Shown here: one piece after another, positions 24,541-36,180 of the stretch
Position numbering within the stretch: the stretch's first letter is position 1
Layout: every line of letters begins with the position of its first letter
Origin: Cryptomeria japonica
Lineage: Eukaryota > Streptophyta > Pinopsida > Cupressales > Cupressaceae
Assembly: GCF_030272615.1 (NCBI RefSeq)
Contig: NC_081406.1
Span: 240,734,422 to 240,798,421 of the forward strand
DNA: 64,000 nt
Reading direction: 5' to 3'
The notes under the pieces: generated by a model
The model's database searches: none
Seen by the model: only the letters and a program-made list of their open reading frames with translations
Told to the model about the DNA's origin: nothing
Position numbers and translations under genes: made by a program

Positions 24541-25230
24541 GTTGACAGTAATGACAACAAGACATTTCCAAAACTTCTCATAATTATTTTTCTAATTCCG
24601 AGGAGAATAAAAATAGCATGAACCATGGTGTAATTATCTACACAAAAACAAGTCACTAGATTAGATAACAACATATGTAAAGCGGTTAGCAGAAAGACCC
24701 CTTTATGCTCAAACTCATACTTATAATGTTGAAGTTATACAAGGATCCACCACAAGGGGTAAGAATGATCGGTAAAGAAAGAATTGAAGAAATAAATATA
24801 ATAACCCTTGGATATTAGATAAACAATATTCTCTAGAATAAGAATATCAAGATAAAAAGGAAAAAGTAAGATAAAAAGACATTATAATATAAGGAGAAAA
24901 ATAAAATTGTCATGGTTACTAACAGAGGGAAATAAATTACCAAAGTAAGACAAATATTTATTTATTTAATAATTAATGGGAAAATCATGAAAGTTGGGAG
25001 TCAATGGTTAATTATTTCAATCTACACACCCACTTCCCTTCTCTATAATGCCATATTAATTTATCCCTACTAGACTCATATTCTTTAAAAGACACATAAT
25101 ATCTTAGTGTCTAACTTTGTGTTAAATATATTTAGAACCTTTGAAATATACTATTGTTCATATGTGAAAATAGGGACAATCTGGTCCTTGCTTATGTGAC
25201 CAACATGAGGACGTAAACTTTAAGTGTTGT
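24541..25230. other. no recognisable feature
   Basis: AT-rich intergenic sequence with no ORF of note. Confidence 0.5.
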
Positions 25231-25269
25231 AGAGGTTGTAGTGGGTTATTATCACCTAGTTATTATGTA

Positions 25270-25500
25270 AGAGGAAGTGTACAATCGAATCATTATAGAA
25301 GGTGATTCATAAAACACTATTTTAATCCTAAAAAAATGAAAGACAAACTTCAATAGAAATGTGAACACCTAATTGCCAAGTGTTGGGACCTCACTCGAGG
25401 GATGAACCATGTTAGTCTTAGCCATAGGAAGAGAGAAGGGAGTAAAGTTGTCGTTAGGATAGCTTCTATGGGCTCATTTTCCAATCACTTGAAAATATGG
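25270..25500 (+). pseudogene. LINE-type RNase H relic
   Basis: Two frames give pieces resembling the C-terminal RNase H domain of plant LINEs: RIIIEGDS near 25285-25310, like the (V/I)EGDS active-site strand, and SHRKREGSKVVVRIASMGS near 25415-25472, like the H-x-REGN-x-AD-LA-G ending. A frameshift separates them and stops interrupt both. Only this short end is recognisable. This rests on motif memory, not alignment. Confidence 0.4.
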
Positions 25501-25509
25501 ACAGATATT

Positions 25510-26230
25510 TATGATATCATCGATATGGTTTGTGTTGCTATCTTTGATGACACAAGGAATCACGATGAAGTATAATCCAAAGATTGTCATTTTTCTTGCC
25601 ATCACCACCCTTTTTTCCAATCATTAAATGTATCTAGATGGAAAATGTCTCATTCAAATTTTCATTGTACCTTCCCCAACCATTGTAACTGTTATCTTTT
25701 TCATACTTTTTGTTTTTGCTTTCTCCCTTTGGTATTCACCTCTAGGTTCTCAGTGATAGTTGTGGGGGTGACCTCATACAGACTGAACAAAACAGTTGTG
25801 GCGAGTTTTTAAAAAATGCCAAGTTGTGTCCACAAGTTGTCAGGGTAACCTTGCAAGTTATGTGGAAGAAATATAGAGCTTTGACTCTGATCTCTTCAAA
25901 AAATTTGCTCATTCGTAGGTGAAGGGAGAGGTGAAAATTGTGGTAGTTGCCTTTAAAGTCTCTCTAAACATTATCACTACTATCACTTATTTATTTTTGC
26001 AACTAATAACTTTTCCTAGGAAGACAAAAGGGTCATAAAAGGATTAATTTAAGATATTTTTCAATCTTGGAGAAGGGTTTTTGACATTGCAAAGTGGGTA
26101 TAATAGAGAGGACCTCCTCGAGGTATGGAAGGGTGTAGCCCTATTACTTATGAAATAATTCACTTTAGATGGAAGCTTTAAAAGATTCCATATCTAGCTC
26201 TTCCCCATACTGAATCATCTAAGGTATGAC
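25510..26230. other. no clear feature, possible LINE 3' flank
   Basis: No sustained ORF. It may include the untranslated tail of the RNase H relic just upstream, but no poly(A) end is evident. Confidence 0.35.
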
Positions 26231-26235
26231 ATTAA

Positions 26236-27540
26236 AATGAATTTTTCTTTTTGTGCTTGTTCTTCTTTAACTCAATTGGTTGCTAGGATTAAATCAGAGA
26301 ATTCAATGCCCCTTCACCGAGGGCGGATTCTAAAACTTTACAACTTTCACTTGGCTTTAACCTTGTCAATTGGGTCCCCATTGATTTCCCTTGGTCCCTT
26401 GTCAGACTCAATTTTAGTGGTGGATCTCTGTATTGCCTCTATTTCAAAACATGACCCCAATGTTCCTTCTTCATCTAAAATCAAGTTAGTTCCTACCTGT
26501 TTCAACCCTATCAAAGGAGTAATATAAAAATAACCTAACCCCACCTACTAAGGAAGTGGAGTTGGTGGATTCAAATTAGGAGGAGTCTTCGGTGGAATCA
26601 GATTCCTCCTAGGTTTTGGAGTTAGATTGTTCTCCTGCTACTTCAAAGGAGTCCCTTTTCCACCTGGTTAGGATGCTTCTACCCCCATTTTTGGCACCTC
26701 TAATTTGGATCTAAAGGTGTATATGATAGAAGAGGTTAGTGGGTGACTATATGTGGTTACTAAATGACTCCTCTCACGGTTTGATGTGGCCATAAGAAAG
26801 ATTAGCAGGCTTGAAGTGGTGGCAGAGGTGGGGGTTAGGTCTTATAAATGGATGATGGAGGATAAAGATGATAGAGTTTGGAAGGGTGCTAGAGATATGG
26901 CTGGCAAATTAGAAAAATGGGATAAGGTTGAGTTGATACTAAATGATCTTGACGAAAAACTATCTCAAAGGGTTGAGAGAAATGCAATTGAGGAGTTGAA
27001 CGAGAACCAAGAGGAACTAATGAGGAAACTTGAGGAAATGTCTATGTTGAGCCACGAGATGGGACTATATAATTTGGCCTCCTTGCATGCTATTCAAAAT
27101 AAAATTTATCACACGAAGGCAAAGTGAAAGAGACACATGGAGTCTCCCTCTACAACGATGGATCCCCCTACCCCAATGGTCAAGGCTACCTTTGAGTCTA
27201 GCGCTCTAGCCTCCGCTAAGGGCTCAAATAAAAATATTTTCTTTTCTAATACAGTCATCAATTGGTTTGCATAAAGATTGGCAAGAGGGTAATTCCTTCA
27301 TACATTAGACCATCCCTTGTGTCCTTGGTGGGTGGTTGTTTTATATTTTCTTTTTTGTTTTGTCTCTAGTCTTTGGTTGGTTTTTTGGTTCCTTATGTTT
27401 TGGTATCTTTTTCTTTTTGGTTGGGTGTGCATTATTGAAGTGCCCTCGGTTTTGTTGTTTAGTGGATATGTAAAGGTTCAAGCCTATCCTTCTTTTATTA
27501 GTCAGAACTATTAGTTTGATCATTTTACTATGATGTCCTA
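26236..27540 (+). pseudogene. second coiled-coil ORF relic with T/G-rich tail
   Basis: Open stretch at 26237-26527, then an acidic Ser/Glu-rich phrase in another frame (about 26550-26650), then a 113-codon helical region at 26786-27127 rich in Glu, Lys and Leu, likely a coiled coil. A T/G-rich tail (27317-27480) follows. The order acidic, coiled coil, T/G-rich tail matches the relic at 23340-24540 on the other strand, so both may belong to one family, perhaps LINE ORF1. No catalytic domain is seen and no function can be given. Confidence 0.3.
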
Positions 27541-28499
27541 TCTTAGCTAACCATATGATTTATGTTGTCTCCTTTGGAAAAAGTGCATCCCTCATATTGT
27601 GAGTTCCATCCCTTACATAATCCATGACTATAATGTCCATCTCTCTCTTATAATAATAGATTCTTTTTGTTATGCATTTATCTAAGAGTGATTGAATTTA
27701 TTCCTTTGCCTCTTCTGAAAGCCCCCACCATAATGCTACCAAATTTATTTTCACAATAAATTACTTAAAAAATTAAAATAATCATTTTTTTATAACTTCT
27801 TAGGGCCTGATTTTTAATTGATACCCAAAATTTTCAATATTTTTATTAATTTACAATGTTGGGAGTGAATTTTATATAAACCCTAATTTCATAATAAATA
27901 ATTTAATTAAGCTCTAAATGACCTTAAATATGGATTGTAGTACTCCAATATTCCTCTTATCACAACACTCTAGATATCAAAAGAATTTTCTTTTGCAACC
28001 TTAAGAGTGAACTTAATAAAAACCCTAATTTTACAATAACCCTTCAAATTTATTTCAAATGATGTCATCTTTGGATTATACTAGTTCCAATCTTTCCTTG
28101 ATCTATGCCCAGAAATTAGCATAAAAATAAATAAATTGAGAGAGATGTAGACTTTACAATATGCCCTCTTGAACGAAACACCTATGTGTTTATTGCCATC
28201 TAGATTTTGAGATCATGCTTTGATAGCACTTGTAAGGAAATAAATTGTGCATGAAAACAATATAGTAGTAAATATATTTCAAATTCTTACTAATATCTTA
28301 TAACAATAAGATTCTTTGAGGGACAAAACCTCCAAAAGTCTCTAATAAGAATATAATTCATAATATGAGAATCATAAACCAACCACTAGCTCCTATATAT
28401 CATATTTATACCTTGAATGTCACATAAGATAATTTTTTTAGACATTAGGAATCAGGTATAGCACCCCCTATAAACTTTAGTGTGCCAAGTAAACTTTTT
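27541..28499. other. AT-rich sequence without genes
   Basis: No ORF, repeat or RNA gene that I can support. Confidence 0.5.
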
Positions 28500-28626
28500 A
28501 ATGTGGTTGGTGATGCCTGCATGACACATCCTCTTGTACCACATGGGTTGGGGGGAGACTAGACCTCGTGGCCTCATGCTTCACTACTGGAAGCTCTCGC
28601 CAATCAATCTAGGCCCCCCAACCCGT
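28500..28626 (-). mobile_element. tRNA-derived SINE candidate
   Basis: On the - strand TGGCGAGAGCTTCC (28589-28602) resembles a pol III A box and GAGGTCTAGTCTCC (28554-28567) a B box, followed by CCCCCAACCC. The boxes are about 21 bp apart, closer than in a tRNA. GGGTTGGGGGG (28545-28555) and CCCCCCAACCC (28614-28624) pair to close the structure, like a lengthened acceptor stem. This block is GC-rich against AT-rich flanks. It could instead be a simple hairpin. Confidence 0.35.
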
Positions 28627-29802
28627 CACATAAGATGATTTAACTACTGATATAAATCATTAATTATCATATAACTTAATTAGGAGTTAAGGTAAAACTC
28701 TACATACTGTAAGATGAAGGGGATAACATCAATCCATTTCCACACTTTAAAAAAAAGTAAGAAAGGGTTTTCAATAACTATGCCCCCTCTCTCTTTTTTC
28801 TCTTTAAATCCATGAGGAAAATAATAGAATAGAATGAAAAATCACATATAAAGAAATAACTAATATCCATTTTTCTTTTTTTTCTTTATTTACATCTAAT
28901 TGAATTTGGTATAATAACTTGTTTCCAACAAATATCTATTTTTAAACCAAAACATCTAACTTAAAAGATAATTTTCACTTTTTGAATGCAACATTTTCCC
29001 AAAATTTCATTTTCTAACTTAAAAAATAAATTTTACTTGTTTAAATAACTAAGCTATATTAATCAATATTTTTTAGTCATTTCACATGCATGTTAAATTT
29101 TCATTAAATCATTTAAAAATATTTTATTTAAAGTATCTAAAATGCACATAAATTAATAAAGAAATAACAAGGAATGCAAATATGTTACTAGGTTAGTGTG
29201 AAGGAGGTAAGAGAAAAATGTGATTTAAATAGAGCTCATTTGTTTAACACATCATATATCTTTCATGTTGATAGATTAAAATAAGTAAATGTAACCACAT
29301 AGGGCTTCATTGGCTAGGCCATATTATATCACGTGCATTAATATTGGGGGGTTTAATATCCTAAAAAAATGAGCTCAAAATATTGCCTATCTGGTGAAAA
29401 TATGAGGTTTTTTAATTCGGGCTATGAAAAATACAATATTTGTTGAAAATAGGGGGATTCTTTAGTATGCCATGAATGCCTATGATATAACCCAGGTTCA
29501 CTAAGTGAAGCCCCCATGAATGTAACAAACAAACTATGCGAGTGTCACAAATTAACAATAATTGATATATTATTTGTAATTACACATTTCAATTAGAGAT
29601 CATATTATGGTAAAAGTGCAAAGTTGTGTCACACTTTAATAAAGGTAATGGCCAACACTGATTCAACATTTTATATGTTGAATCACTAGAAAGTAACATA
29701 TATGTTTTGAATTTTGAAATGATGTAACTAATACAATCTATTTAGTAAATTTTATATTTGTAAATGTAAAAAATATATATATTTGAATTTTGTTTTTAAT
29801 AA
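28627..29802. other. AT-rich sequence without genes
   Basis: No supported ORF, and no strong repeat. Confidence 0.5.
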
Positions 29803-30243
29803 AATAAACACTATTTTTTTTTTGGTCAGTAATAATTTTTTATTGAATTGATAAGCAAAATAAGAAAATACACTATTCTTAAAACCAACAATCAACAAAA
29901 CCATATACATTACACATTCCACCAAGTCCACTACTTAACACTACAAAATTTAGGATGCACAAAAGATTAGTCTATTGGGCATCCTTTAACCCATGCATAT
30001 AACAGAGCAAAGAAAGTCAACCCATGCATCCAATAGAGAAAAAATTATATCACCTAACATCTCCTATCCTCAACTAGCATAACAAAACTAATAACTAAGA
30101 ACTATCTCTCATGCGGGTTCTCCTCATTCAACTTGTCTAGTATTTGTCGCAATTCCTCTGTACGAGCTCGCGGTGGTAGTTCCAGTCCCAACTCTGCCCT
30201 TTCTAGCTCATGTGCCACTTGGAGAGCTTCCTCAACAATAAAC
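29803..30243 (-). pseudogene. probable 5'-truncated retrocopy with poly(A) and TSD
   Basis: On the - strand an open frame of 44 codons (30236-30105), rich in Glu/Leu and ending ...LDKLNEENPHER, stops at 30102-30104. About 270 bp of untranslated sequence follows, with CAATAAAAAA near 29845, a few bases, then a run of ten A (29814-29823). The 7-mer GTTTATT (- strand) lies directly before the frame (30237-30243) and just after the A-run (29803-29809). This is the pattern of a cDNA inserted by LINE machinery: truncated 5' end, 3' UTR, poly(A), target duplication. The alternative is a last exon of a real gene, since TTTTAG upstream could be a splice acceptor. I do not recognise the parent protein. 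Confidence 0.5.
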
Positions 30244-31784
30244 TAAAATTTAATTTATGATAAAATGTTGAAATTTAAGTTACATGGAGTGTCACTCTTT
30301 ATATAGTAAATTTTCTTTTTTCCTTCAATATTTTTATGTGCATCAATAACTTGAAACTTTAGTGCATGGATTTTTTTTAAAAAATTTAATATATATATTT
30401 TAAATAAGTTTTAAAAATTTAATGCATTGAAATATAACTCTTTCCATTTGGCATAGCCTTTTGTTTTAATTTTTTAACCAAAATTGAAATTTATCATATC
30501 ATCTTGACTAGATTCTTTTCTCTATTGCATCATATTTTTTAAAAAATAAATAAAGAAATTTTAGTATTTTTCCTTACAAGATAATCAATCTTATATTTTA
30601 GTTTGGATGACCTACTTTCAATAAAATAAAATATTAAATGACATATATTTTAGAAAAACACACTTATAGATCTACAAAAGAATATTTTTATTTTTATTTG
30701 TAAATATTATTTATAAGAGTAGGAATTGCTGAAAAATCAATTTTTTCAAATAATTTGTTTTCTGGTGATTGGCCCCAAAGTGATATAAAATATGCATTTA
30801 CTAGACACTTTTGGAAATGTTGTGGACCAATTTTTCATTTTTAAATGAGATTATTTAAAAACAAAATAGTACAATGATTGGGACCTGGAAATAGAATATT
30901 CGAAGCCTGTGGAAGAAGAAAATGATTTTTAATTTTGAAGTCCTTAAAATTTGAAATTAAAGGCTTTCTTCCATTATAGGCAATATTCTCTATTGCACCA
31001 AGGCAATATCATTATTATAGGTAATATTCTTTCTCGCACCAAGGCATTGCAATCTCGATGAGTTCGAACCACACTCTGTTAGATTCATCTTGCTGGGATA
31101 GTTTAGAGTCTTGTTCACATACTTAATCTATGTGGTTCAATATTTTTAGTGTTATTACATTCTTTCTTACATTACATTATTTTAAGTTTGATGGTCATAA
31201 TGAAATAATACTTAATAGTTTTATTTTTATTTTTTTCAACTTTATTTTTAATATAAAGTTTATTTTTCAATTATGTTAATCATGTCTTTCATTTTATTTA
31301 ATTTGAAAATAATTAAATTTCTTTTATACTTGTATATGTATTTATATTTTTTAATATTTTTCTAATTTTAATTTTTTTCATCTATATTTCCTTGCATCCT
31401 TACAATTTTTCCATAACACTATGAATTATTAAGAAGTAAGAAACAAAATTTCATTTCTCCCACAAACGTCAAGACATGCAAAGCAATTATTAAGTTGCTT
31501 CTTATTATAGCTCCTTTCGAGGTATACCAATCATATATTAATCATTTAGTTTGATTATTATTTTATGGAAACAATTATGTAAACTATTTAATCTTATATT
31601 TTTTCCCCTTTAATGTAGCCTAACTTTTTTTTAAATATTTTTAATACACATGTGAAAATAAATAAAAAGAAAAATTAAAATGAAGCTAAAATTTTATTAA
31701 AAGAATTAGTCATACTATTTCAAGAATCTTCTTCCCTAGTACAAGAAAACACGTCTCGTTGAAACAATCTACAACAAAAATAAA
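30244..31784. other. AT-rich sequence, one short duplication
   Basis: No genes seen. A 33-bp unit (ATTATAGG(C/T)AATATTCT...CACCAAGGCA) occurs at 30973-31005 and again at 31014-31046. A GAGTTCGAACCACACTC phrase near 31060 resembles a pol III B box, but nothing else there supports a tRNA or SINE. Confidence 0.5.
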
Positions 31785-32170
31785 TGCAATTCCCTTCCTT
31801 TAACAATAAAAGACCTACAAAAATCATGAAAATGTATTCTCATGGTCTTGAATTTGAGTAATAACTTATTAAGCTAAACATACAATTTTTCAAGACACAA
31901 ATTAGCATCAATTTAAATTCCGCTTGTAAAGAAATCTTAGTGACACAAAATAGCCTCTTTTGATGGGCCAACTTGTGCAATTCTCTTTTCTTTTGACAAT
32001 AGAAGACCTCATACAAAAATCATGAAAATGTATTCTCATTGCCTAGAATATGACTAATATCTTAATAAGCTAAACATCTAATTTTCAAAGTAGGGAGATG
32101 CGAATGAAAATCCAACTTATAAAGAAATCTTAGTGGGATAAAATGGCCTCTTTCTATGGGCCCAACTTGT
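31785..32170 (+). repeat. tandem duplication of about 191 bp upstream of the NB-LRR relic
   Basis: Unit 1 is about 31785-31975, unit 2 about 31976-32170. Shared landmarks are TGCAATTC, AAAATCATGAAAATGTATTCTCAT, AAGAAATCTTAGTG and GGGCC(C)AACTTGT, although the copies have diverged. It lies directly 5' of a TATA motif. Confidence 0.85.
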
Positions 32171-32200
32171 CGAACATGCTTAGACTATTTCTCTATGCAT

Positions 32201-32208
32201 TATAAAAA
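32201..32208 (+). promoter_or_regulatory. possible TATA box of the NB-LRR relic
   Basis: TATAAAAA about 257 bp before the open frame, in a suitable position for a plant promoter with a 5' leader. It is only a sequence match. Confidence 0.35.
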
Positions 32209-32455
32209 GGAGAAATTATTCCAAACGAAATTTGGACTCAAATGAATTCCAAATGAGTCCATAAGGGATCAAGTCTTGTTCAGTGCAAGGCTCCGACATA
32301 ATAAGGGATGGGGTTGAGATCATGCCCAGAACGAATTTGATAGAATGTATACCCCTCAGTCTTTAACAATTACCCGAAGAAGTTTGAGCCTATAAGCTTG
32401 TACCTCTGTATTGATTGGCAAAAACTACTTTATGAAGGCCCAGACTGACTAATGT

Positions 32456-34570
32456 AGTTGAAGGCTTCATGTAAGGCCCAGCTGGAAGAGCTGGAGACGT
32501 GGCTGCTCAAAGATGATTCTGTTCGTGTTGTTGGAGTCTATGGAATGCCCGGCGTGGGAAAAACGTTCATGCTCAAACACATCAACAATAACGAAAAGGT
32601 AGTCAATTTCTTTGAGCTTGTAATTTGGGTTACTCTGTCCAGAGACTCCGATATATCTGATCTTCAGAGGCGCATTTGTGAGAGAATTGAATTGCCTTGG
32701 CGATCCAATTCGAGCATTGACGAAGCCGAAGAGTTCTTGCATTCGGTTTTCAAGGAGAAGCCACTGCTGCTCATTTTGGACGATGTGTGGAAAAGAATAG
32801 ATGTTTCCAAATTGGGAATTTCTCCTTTTGGTAATAAAATAAAAATTGTACTGGCTTCTAGAGATAAAGAGGTGTGCAGGAGCATGAAAGCAGACAAGAT
32901 GATTGCAATGAAGCAACTGTCGGAGGAAGATGGAGCCTTCCCAGCCGGCGAGGATCAGAATATGGATAGCGAGATTGAGCCCTTGGCCAGAAGCATTGCA
33001 AGGGAATGTAAAGGACATCCCCTAGCCATTAAGACGCTTGCTCGGACAGTGCCAGATCTTCAGAACAGTACGCCGTCTGAATGGGTATATGTTCTCAAGC
33101 AGCTAAAGGCGATCGATCCAGAGTTTTATCGCATTCATCGAGAGATTGTGGAGGAATTATTCAAGCGGCTGAAGCAGAGCTACGATGCTCTGGAATCGGA
33201 TGAGCTCAGGCTTTGTTTCCTGTACTTGGCCGCCTACAGAGAAGACGAGGAAATCGACGCGGATGAATTGATACAATTGTGGCTGGCTGAGGGTCTGGTG
33301 AAAAGCAGAGAAGAGGGGCGCCACGGGTTTCTCGGGACCTTGGCGAACCGATGTTTGGTTGACATTGAGGTTAGAGAGGCAAACGGGCATCAAATATGGA
33401 AAGTGAAAATCCACGATGTGCTCAGAGATATGGCGGTACACGTTCCTGAGGTCGAGCAGAATATTCTGTTCCGTGCAGGTCAGAGTTTAACAGAGTTTCC
33501 AAAGTCTGCAATCGCAACATCGGTAAGGATATCACTGATGCATAACCTCTATCTGCAATTCCAAAGTCTGTTGTTGAGCTGGAACACAGTTGAGGAGGTC
33601 CCAGAGAGCTTTCTGGAGAAGCTGAATATGTTGAAGGTGCTTGATCTCAGCAACACGCCCTTCAAATTCTTGCCAAATTCCATCCACCAACTGAAGCATC
33701 TCCTCTATCTGCAGCTTTCAAATACCCAGAATAAGGTAATCCCTCATCAAACATTTTAGCTGAGTAGACTGCAGTTTCTAGATCTTTCTTTCTCCTCTCT
33801 GAAGAATATTCCGTCCATGATAAAAAAGCTGAAAAGTCTCCAAACTCTCAATTTAGCCCACTGTTATGATTTGGAGTTCGTTTCAGGCGACATATCACAC
33901 CTTACTAGTTTGGAAGAGCTTGACTTGTGGAAGTCGACAATGTTTGGAAATTCACGGGATGTAAGAGGAGGAGGAGAATCAAGGGAGGCCTCATTGCAAG
34001 AGGTATGCAAACTCCATCGCCTCAAGCATCTGCGTCTAATCCTAAAATCCCAAACTGAGGAGAAAAGCGTGGGGAATCTTGTGGAGCTTCAAGAATCTTG
34101 TTAAAGGAACCCCTGATTTGTTCCTAGAATTACAAAATCTCAAGTACTTAAAGCTGAAGTCTTCTCAAATACTGCTCACTCTTTCCGGATTAGGGTTAGC
34201 AAGACTGTCCAATTTGAATGAAATAGATATTGAGGAATGCCTTCTGCTCACGGAGTTGGGAGAATATTTTGGGAGGAAAGGTTGCTTTCCGAGGCTGTGC
34301 AAGCTCGCACTGTGGATGTTACCTTTTCTGGAGAGTGTGTGTAGTTTCGTCGAAGAAGGGGCTCTTCCCATGTTGCAGACTTTGACTATATTCCATTGTA
34401 TGAAAGTTAAAGTACTGCCACAGGATCTAGATAATCTCAATTCTCTGGAACAGATCAAAGAAGAGAAAGAATGGTGGAATGAAATTAGCTGGCGAAATGA
34501 AGAGATGAAGCAGCATCTTCATGATAAGTACGTGGAAATCGTGGAAATCCATGATAAATATCATGCTTAG
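32456..34570 (+). pseudogene. NB-LRR disease-resistance gene relic (CNL class)
   Basis: Would encode an intracellular immune receptor that senses pathogen effectors and switches by ADP/ATP exchange. Counting from codon TTG at 32458, the first segment shows the P-loop GMPGVGKT (29-36), kinase-2 LLLILDDVW (103-111, final Trp typical of non-TIR types), an RNBS-B-like KIVLASRD (about 129-136), GHPLA (186-190), RNBS-D CFLYLAAY (253-260) and IHD (318-320) in place of MHD. Leucine-rich repeats follow. A TAG at 33757 interrupts the LRRs, which continue in the same frame to 34104. A +1 frameshift near 34080 moves to the frame that ends at 34570, with a WWNEISW-type tail usual in CNLs. No coiled-coil domain or initiator ATG precedes the P-loop, so the 5' end is missing or lies in an unseen exon. 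The region is clearly richer in GC than its flanks. Confidence 0.85.
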
Positions 34571-34666
34571 CCCACAGTTTTCCCGTAACTAAGAACCATG
34601 AAGTAAATTGCTTGCACGAATTATAGGCTGTTTATTTTGCGAAGTATTGCTTGTGTGTAATTATGT

Positions 34667-34672
34667 AATAAA
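34667..34672 (+). terminator. polyadenylation signal of the NB-LRR relic
   Basis: AATAAA about 100 bp after the last stop codon, in a T-rich context. Confidence 0.45.
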
Positions 34673-34679
34673 AAACTTT

Positions 34680-35155
34680 ATGCTATGAAAAGTTTGGGAG
34701 ATTGTAATTATAGCATCATGTTGCAAGGGATTACTATAGGTAATGTTTTAAAAGTATGGTTATTTTATATTTTGTTAGTCTAATTAATTATGTCGAATGT
34801 ACTTCTTTTATGAAGTTTAAAATGCTAGATGAATGGTTCAATCTATTAAAAAAGGATGCAAGTGATGAAAGATATATCTATTGTTCATTTTCATTATCCT
34901 CGAAATTTTTAGATTATTTGTCATGTGTAAGATCTCTAACACAATTACATGACAAATGACTACACAAAAATGTGCCTTGATGACCTCACCTCCTATTACA
35001 ATGTGTGATGACATGAAATTGTTGTTTTAATATGGAAAGAGAGCATAAAATACATTAATCTCACTCCATAGTCATGAAAGACAAATCAAAAGCATATGTA
35101 ATGTCAATGTAATTTTTTGACTCAGTATTTACCAAAAGTACTTTGACATAGCATT
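34680..35155. other. AT-rich intergenic sequence
   Basis: No gene or repeat recognised between the NB-LRR relic and the C3 LTR. Confidence 0.5.
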
Positions 35156-35951
35156 TGTTGGAATCCAAGAACACTGAGAGGGGGGATGAATCAGTGTTCT
35201 ACCGGTGACAGAATATAAAATTAAAGTGCATAACCAAATGAGCACATAAAGCAATACCATAACACTTACCGGCTAGAGTTCACTACTCAAATACACAAAT
35301 ATGGAAGTCTCACTGACTTACAGATCATTACAAAATGATTTATAACAAAAAAGAACTTAAATGATGCATTTGACCATGTTGGATAAGTTCTGGTTGTAGT
35401 TCTAGTATCCTTAATTAAACTGGTGATACTGATACTCTTTTCTGCTACCGGTTAGGATTGTGCACATGCAACTATGCACATACACTATCATTCGCTCATC
35501 AATCCACATACCATCAATCTCTGACTCATTCGCATCTCAAATCGCATCATAAGTATGTATGAAATTCATCACTAATAGATCTCCCTTATACACCCTTATA
35601 ACTTGTTCATCATGTCAGCCTTTACAATAAAATTAAACCTATCGGCTTCCGGATCATAAAGAGTATTACAAATTATCTTGATGATCTTGCTTGATTTCAG
35701 CCTTGCACTCTACCTTCAATTCCTCCAATGACTTTATCAGATCCCATAATATGAATTACAAGTACAAAGAATAACTGGTTAATAAGTGTAAACCACAGGG
35801 TGTATATCAGTTGGCCTTATCTAGACAAAATGATAAAGTGATAAATCTGGATGAATAAATACCATCCCCTGAAGATGAGTTGTCATTAATGACAACCCAA
35901 AATGCAATTCACCTCATAAGGTAAATACCGAATGAGTGTCAATTGCTAACA
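35156..35951 (-). mobile_element. 3' LTR of copia-type element C3
   Basis: 796 bp, TGTTGG...GCTAACA on the + strand. On the - strand it ends in a CCCCCCTCTCAGTG run like the other copia LTRs. Orientation follows from the polypurine tract at its right edge (35952-35967, GCCAAAGGGGGAGAT on the - strand). A stretch near 35265-35335 resembles the GTAAGT(C/T)AGTGAGACTTCC and GAGTAGTGAACTCTAG block of the C2 LTR. No partner LTR is found, so C3 is a 3' fragment. Confidence 0.75.
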
Positions 35952-36180
35952 ATCTCCCCCTTTGGCATTGATGCCAACAGTCATGTGAAAAATGATATTA
36001 CCTCTAAGTACTCCCCCTTTCCTGTATATGCATGCAGCTATTTACATTGTACACCCCCCCTGTGATATACATTCATTTTTCATTGTACACCTCCTCCTTT
36101 GACATCAATGACAAAGTTGGGTGAATATATACAAGAAAATATGTACAAGTGAATTACACATATATACCGGTCCCTATACA
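35952..36180 (-). other. C3 3' untranslated region with polypurine tracts
   Basis: On the - strand it shows GCCAAAGGGGGAGAT next to the LTR, GGAAAGGGGGAGTAC near 36010-36025, GGGGGGG near 36053, and TGATGTCAAAGGAGGAGG near 36090-36108. This is the same reiterated cassette as in C1, C2 and C4. Confidence 0.65.

Noticed and set aside
31055-31075. tRNA gene around GAGTTCGAACCACACTC
   Set aside because: Only a B-box-like phrase; no A box at the right distance and no cloverleaf.
32467-33018. - strand ORF of 183 codons opposite the NB-ARC region
   Set aside because: Antisense shadow of a strongly recognisable NB-ARC frame.
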